This document shows positions 8,925-11,656 of a stretch of 11,656 bases of DNA, in pieces (the first letter of the stretch is position 1; each line of letters begins with the position of its first letter). The notes under the pieces are model-generated. The model had not been told where the DNA came from. It saw only the letters and a program-made list of their open reading frames with translations, and searched no databases. Origin of the DNA: Dimargaris cristalligena (lineage: Eukaryota; Kickxellomycota; Dimargaritomycetes; Dimargaritales; Dimargaritaceae); contig JANBQC010000758.1 in assembly GCA_027576995.1 (NCBI GenBank), forward strand, positions 1-11,656. The letters run 5' to 3'. The translations under genes were made by a program, and so were the position numbers.

Positions 8925-9503
8925 ATGCTCAAGTGTAAGTTGGAGGGCCACCATATCCTATTCGCTGGAAAGAGATCCGACTTTCTCGCGGTCAACGCGA
9001 TCGCCATGCTTATTAGTATTCACCCCATTGTTCAAATTGATGTTAAAGACATGTGGGGTGTTAAAACGAAGAATAGAAAGGCAATAGATCCTCGTATATT
9101 ATCAATGGAAGATAGTACGAGAAGAGGACGCAGCCTGAATATTACGAGGATTGAACATCATTTCTCCTGTTTGGCCATCGTTGATAGTTCTCGAGGATGG
9201 ACAAACGGCCAACTCATGGGCAATCCCCCCTCACCCTCTCATTTACATGTATTACCGCTGGGTTCCAGTTTCATGGCACTAGACTTAGGTACACAAGTGG
9301 AAATGGCAGGCACCTTTTCAGGGTGCTGTGGAGCAGGTGGTGGCATCCCCCGACTGGCCGTGGTATGGCTGCTAGCCGGATTGAAGGAAACAAGATATGT
9401 GGGGGTGGGCATAGGCAATAGTGTTTCGTTCACTGCCATACCAACTTTTTTACAAGTTCATAATCCTACCGCAATAAAAATTTGGTTATATGTATATATA
9501 TAG
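8925..9503 (+). CDS. Unrecognised 192-codon ORF, doubtful
   Basis: The frame opens at an ATG (8925) and runs to TAG at 9501-9503. It is the longest single frame outside the two conserved genes. No family motif is recognised. The first 40 or so codons have a coding-like third-position pattern (MLKCKLEGHHILFAGKRSDF), the middle is Gly/Cys-rich (FSGCCGAGGGIPRLAVVWLL), and the last codons run into AT-rich DNA. A possible intron could replace the tail: donor GTATAT at 9492 and acceptor TTTCAG at 9555-9557, preceded by a pyrimidine tract, would append SQLLQSRVLQLNTC and a stop. No TATA box or leader comparable to that of the neighbouring minus-strand gene was seen. The frame may be fortuitous. Confidence 0.2.
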   Translation: MLKCKLEGHHILFAGKRSDFLAVNAIAMLISIHPIVQIDVKDMWGVKTKNRKAIDPRILSMEDSTRRGRSLNITRIEHHFSCLAIVDSSRGWTNGQLMGNPPSPSHLHVLPLGSSFMALDLGTQVEMAGTFSGCCGAGGGIPRLAVVWLLAGLKETRYVGVGIGNSVSFTAIPTFLQVHNPTAIKIWLYVYI

Positions 9504-9512
9504 CGTAAAAAA

Positions 9513-9537
9513 ATATTACATTATTTCGTTGTAATAT
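9513..9537. repeat. AT-rich hairpin, 8-bp stem
   Basis: ATATTACA (9513-9520) pairs with TGTAATAT (9530-9537) around a 9-nt loop. It lies just after the doubtful 192-codon ORF, inside the possible terminal intron. Confidence 0.45.
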
Positions 9538-9828
9538 ATTTCTTTTGACTCTTTCAGTCACAACTGTTGCAATCGAGAGTTCTCCAATTAAATACTTGTT
9601 AAACACCCATATTTATATTACAATGTCCACGTCATAATTTAAACTAACGACATAAATCTACATAACAAGGTTTTTCAACCAAATTGTTCTTTTATTGGAC
9701 GAGTTTGATAGTGTCCGAGGGTGGTGAATTTTTCTCAGTATTCAGCATACCTCAGCTTCATCGGCCGGTATTGGCTGAAATAAGCGACAGTCGCTGAATC
9801 CATTGCAATGCCCACCACCTAGGCTGAG

Positions 9829-9901
9829 GGCTGGGCACTATAGCTTGATCGTGAGCTGTTCAGCGGCTCTATACTTCCACGGTACTCTTACTTGCCCAGC
9901 C
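9829..9901. repeat. 9-bp GC-rich stem closing a 55-nt loop
   Basis: GGCTGGGCA (9829-9837) is perfectly complementary to TGCCCAGCC (9893-9901). The 73-nt overall span resembles a tRNA, and AGCT-TGATCGTG-AGCT inside could form a D-arm-like hairpin, but no T-loop GTTCGA or anticodon arm is present. It could be a structured RNA or chance pairing. Confidence 0.4.
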
Positions 9902-10293
9902 ATTTATTTAACTCCTAATCTGGATGCGACGGCTTTGTGTTGGGTGGGATCAAAGGTTCACCAACAAAGCGCCACAAGCCCTAAGTAAAGAAAAGCTGTG
10001 AAGGTCCAAGATATATAATGGACATAATTACTTTATCTTGGAATATAGGGGACACTGCCGGAAGTGTGGGCGACTCTTGGTGGCCAGTAGAGGGTTTTTG
10101 CGGATTGACCCAATGGGCGACTCACTGTATGGTCACCCCCCTCCTGTGTTTAGTCCACCACCCATGTAGACACTGTCCCGTTAATAAGAGGCACCCTTCC
10201 CCATGGGGTGTATATACGGTGGGATGCTTTCACTTTATTTGAAGATTGCTATTGTCAGGAAAATTCTTTATTTTGGGGTAAGGAGGGTATGTG

Positions 10294-10307
10294 GCGAACT
10301 AGTTCGC
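10294..10307. repeat. Perfect 14-bp palindrome GCGAACTAGTTCGC
   Basis: The 14 bases equal their own reverse complement, with no mismatch and no spacer. It stands alone in non-coding DNA and may be a binding site for a symmetrical dimeric factor. Confidence 0.6.
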
Positions 10308-10774
10308 TATTGAAAAGGTGGGAACGTGTATGACTTGTCCAATATACCAATGACTGGCTTGTCTTTACGTACAAGCTATTAAGCTATGTATTCGGATATT
10401 CCAATTTCCGATAATAAGGCAACCTTCTATAATAGCTGAATAGTTCTATAGTGCAGTCTATCGGTATTACTCCTAGTGGTAATTGTTGGAATATAAAAAC
10501 GAATCAATAAAACGGGAAGTAAAGGAAGGAAGCAGCTAGAGGGTGGTAAGTGCCTCCAGGTGGCTAGTTTTATTGAACAGTATAATCGGTAGTGCGAGTT
10601 ATAAGTGGTTAATACGAGTGATCACAATTTAACTGTATAAACTAAAGTAATTGGTGGAAATGAGATTGGATAAAAGACCATCAGGGCATATTTTTCAACA
10701 GCTATATATACGATGTTGTGCCCGGGCCTAATAATTCTTTAGTATCGTATCCCGGCAAAACTATTTTTAGTTCA

Positions 10775-10817
10775 GAAAAGATGAAGAACTTTACCGAAGA
10801 TCAGTCTTCATCTTTTC
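10775..10817. repeat. 13-bp perfect inverted repeat with 17-nt loop
   Basis: GAAAAGATGAAGA (10775-10787) pairs with TCTTCATCTTTTC (10805-10817) without mismatch. This is the longest perfect stem noted in the window. The loop itself contains a small CTT/AAG pairing. Confidence 0.6.
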
Positions 10818-10923
10818 CCATCAGTATAGATCATTTGGTGGCTTAGGCCACTTTCCATTATTCATTATTCCTTATTTGATATTCATAGTTGTTATTCTTA
10901 GTTCGAGGATTTCTTAGCTATAG

Positions 10924-10948
10924 AAGCCTGGGGCATATCCCCAGGCTT
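10924..10948. repeat. 10-bp GC-rich hairpin with 5-nt loop
   Basis: AAGCCTGGGG (10924-10933) pairs perfectly with CCCCAGGCTT (10939-10948) around a CATAT loop, in an otherwise AT-rich context. As RNA it would be very stable. It lies about 110 nt after the 13-bp inverted repeat. Confidence 0.65.
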
Positions 10949-11060
10949 TGTACTCCAAACCCGCCAACATTAGCGACCTTCATTATTCTATGTACTATCC
11001 TAGTACTATAGTAGCACCAGTAGATCACTACATTATATTTTATTTACATTAACCCCATTT

Positions 11061-11083
11061 TATATAAATACCCGTTGGGTATT
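11061..11083 (+). promoter_or_regulatory. TATA-like element followed by a 7-bp dyad
   Basis: TATATAAAT (11061-11069) overlaps AATACCC-GTT-GGGTATT (11067-11083), a 7-bp stem with a 3-nt loop. A GATAAATA polyadenylation-like string follows close by, an arrangement also seen in retrotransposon LTRs. No coding region is visible downstream within the window. Confidence 0.3.
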
Positions 11084-11185
11084 CTCTTGATAAATACAAG
11101 CAGTTTTTATATCATTAAGTTTTATTTCGATCCCCCGTCTTGTTCTATCCACGTCGTCATTTAGCCCAAGCCCATTCATTGTTCC

Positions 11186-11445
11186 TTATCTGCCGTGTAC
11201 AAGAAGGATCCCTGAGTGATCCCTGGTTGCCTAGTTATCCTTATCTGAAGATCAGATAAGAATTGTCCCCGCTGAGTGTGTGTTTTCCCATCGTTATCTA
11301 GTTTTACCACAGGGCTGTCACTGCTCCAATCTGTCCTGATAAGGCTATCAGGCTATATTACCTCGTGGTATTAATTGCGACCACAACAACAATATATCTC
11401 ATGCTGGCCTGGGGCTGTCAGCTGCCGATATTGTTGAGGAGATAA
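11186..11445. promoter_or_regulatory. Cluster of GATA-factor sites (WGATAR)
   Basis: Six strict WGATAR matches occur in 260 bp: TTATCT at 11186-11191, 11241-11246 and 11294-11299; AGATAA at 11254-11259 and 11440-11445; and TGATAA at 11337-11342. Two form a 9-bp hairpin, CTTATCTGA-AGA-TCAGATAAG (11240-11260). Another dyad, CCTGATA/TATCAGG, spans 11335-11352. Fungal GATA factors control nitrogen, iron and light responses; a target gene beyond the right edge is inference. Confidence 0.4.
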
Positions 11446-11656
11446 AGTTACTAATGGCAAGGGAGTTCTGAAAATACACTATAATAGACAGAATGAGCAC
11501 AAAATATGCAAATATAAGTACCAAAATGTCGTTTATGATATGGACTGTATAGAACATTGGCTATTATACATGCTGAACATGTTGGAAATTCATTTCCCCC
11601 GTCCCACTGATTCCATCTCTGTGATTGGCCCGTCCTATACTCGGGACTATATTCTA

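Larger units (their letters stand above)
9504..11656. other. Region without recognisable genes; hairpins and GATA sites
   Basis: No protein family is recognised on either strand. Two GC-richer islands (about 9800-9990 and 10040-10230) interrupt AT-rich DNA and contain only short frames. The area is notable for several perfect inverted repeats (listed separately), a cluster of WGATAR sites at 11186-11445, and a TATA-like TATATAAAT at 11061-11069 that may serve a unit running off the right edge. Confidence 0.5.

Noticed and set aside
8603..8938. 111-codon plus-strand ORF
   Set aside because: It lacks an ATG at the listed start, overlaps the promoter of the minus-strand secreted-protein gene and has no recognisable features.
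9239..9439. 66-codon minus-strand Pro/Ser-rich ORF
   Set aside because: It is antisense to the 192-codon frame, with no signal peptide, domain or promoter of its own that could be trusted.
9829..9901. tRNA gene suggested by a 73-nt span with 7-9 bp closing stem
   Set aside because: No T-arm GTTCGA, no anticodon stem and no GG in the D-loop on either strand.
10030..10160. GHCRKCG stretch resembling a zinc knuckle
   Set aside because: The His and last Cys of the CCHC pattern are missing and the frame is short.
10018..10242. 74-codon plus-strand ORF rich in Trp and Cys
   Set aside because: No motif pattern, no codon bias and no clear promoter; probably chance.

Overview
The window looks like nuclear DNA of an early-diverging, complex-I-containing fungus. 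This is an inference: two conserved eukaryotic genes are interrupted by GT-AG introns of 163-263 nt, the intergenic DNA is AT-rich, and nothing bacterial (operons, Shine-Dalgarno sites, sigma promoters) is visible. The genus cannot be fixed from the sequence alone.

The left and centre hold a convergent gene pair. On the plus strand, two exons (1927-2172 and 2377-2655) encode a 174-residue homologue of NDUFAF4, a mitochondrial complex I assembly factor. On the minus strand, six exons between 6478 and 2785 encode a 911-residue TIMELESS/Tof1/Swi1 protein, a subunit of the replication fork-protection complex. The exon chain was joined by hand; every junction keeps frame and restores family motifs. 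The two stop codons are separated by 129 bp that contain a polyadenylation signal for each strand and a nested inverted repeat. The two genes share no pathway.

Region by region: 1-1727 is AT-rich DNA with no credible gene but several TTGGTA..TACCAA-like palindromes. 1728-1926 is the presumed NDUFAF4 leader with a 31-codon upstream ORF. 2785-6478 is the TIMELESS gene. 6479-8126 has no certain gene: it carries the TIMELESS upstream region (tandem CCAAT boxes, three forkhead-type sites), palindromes at 7053-7125, and a GC-rich open frame without ATG near 7677-7939. 8127-8630 holds a likely small secreted-protein gene on the minus strand with a TATA box and an ATG-free leader; its reading frame contains a TGA at codon 45 followed by 51 further codons of a strongly cationic tail. 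8925-9503 is an unrecognised 192-codon plus-strand ORF of doubtful status. 9504-11656 has no recognised gene; it contains several perfect hairpins, a GATA-site cluster and an LTR-like segment.

The best candidate for something new is the small secreted cationic protein with the in-frame TGA. The rest of the right half could be decayed mobile DNA or unrecognised non-coding structure.
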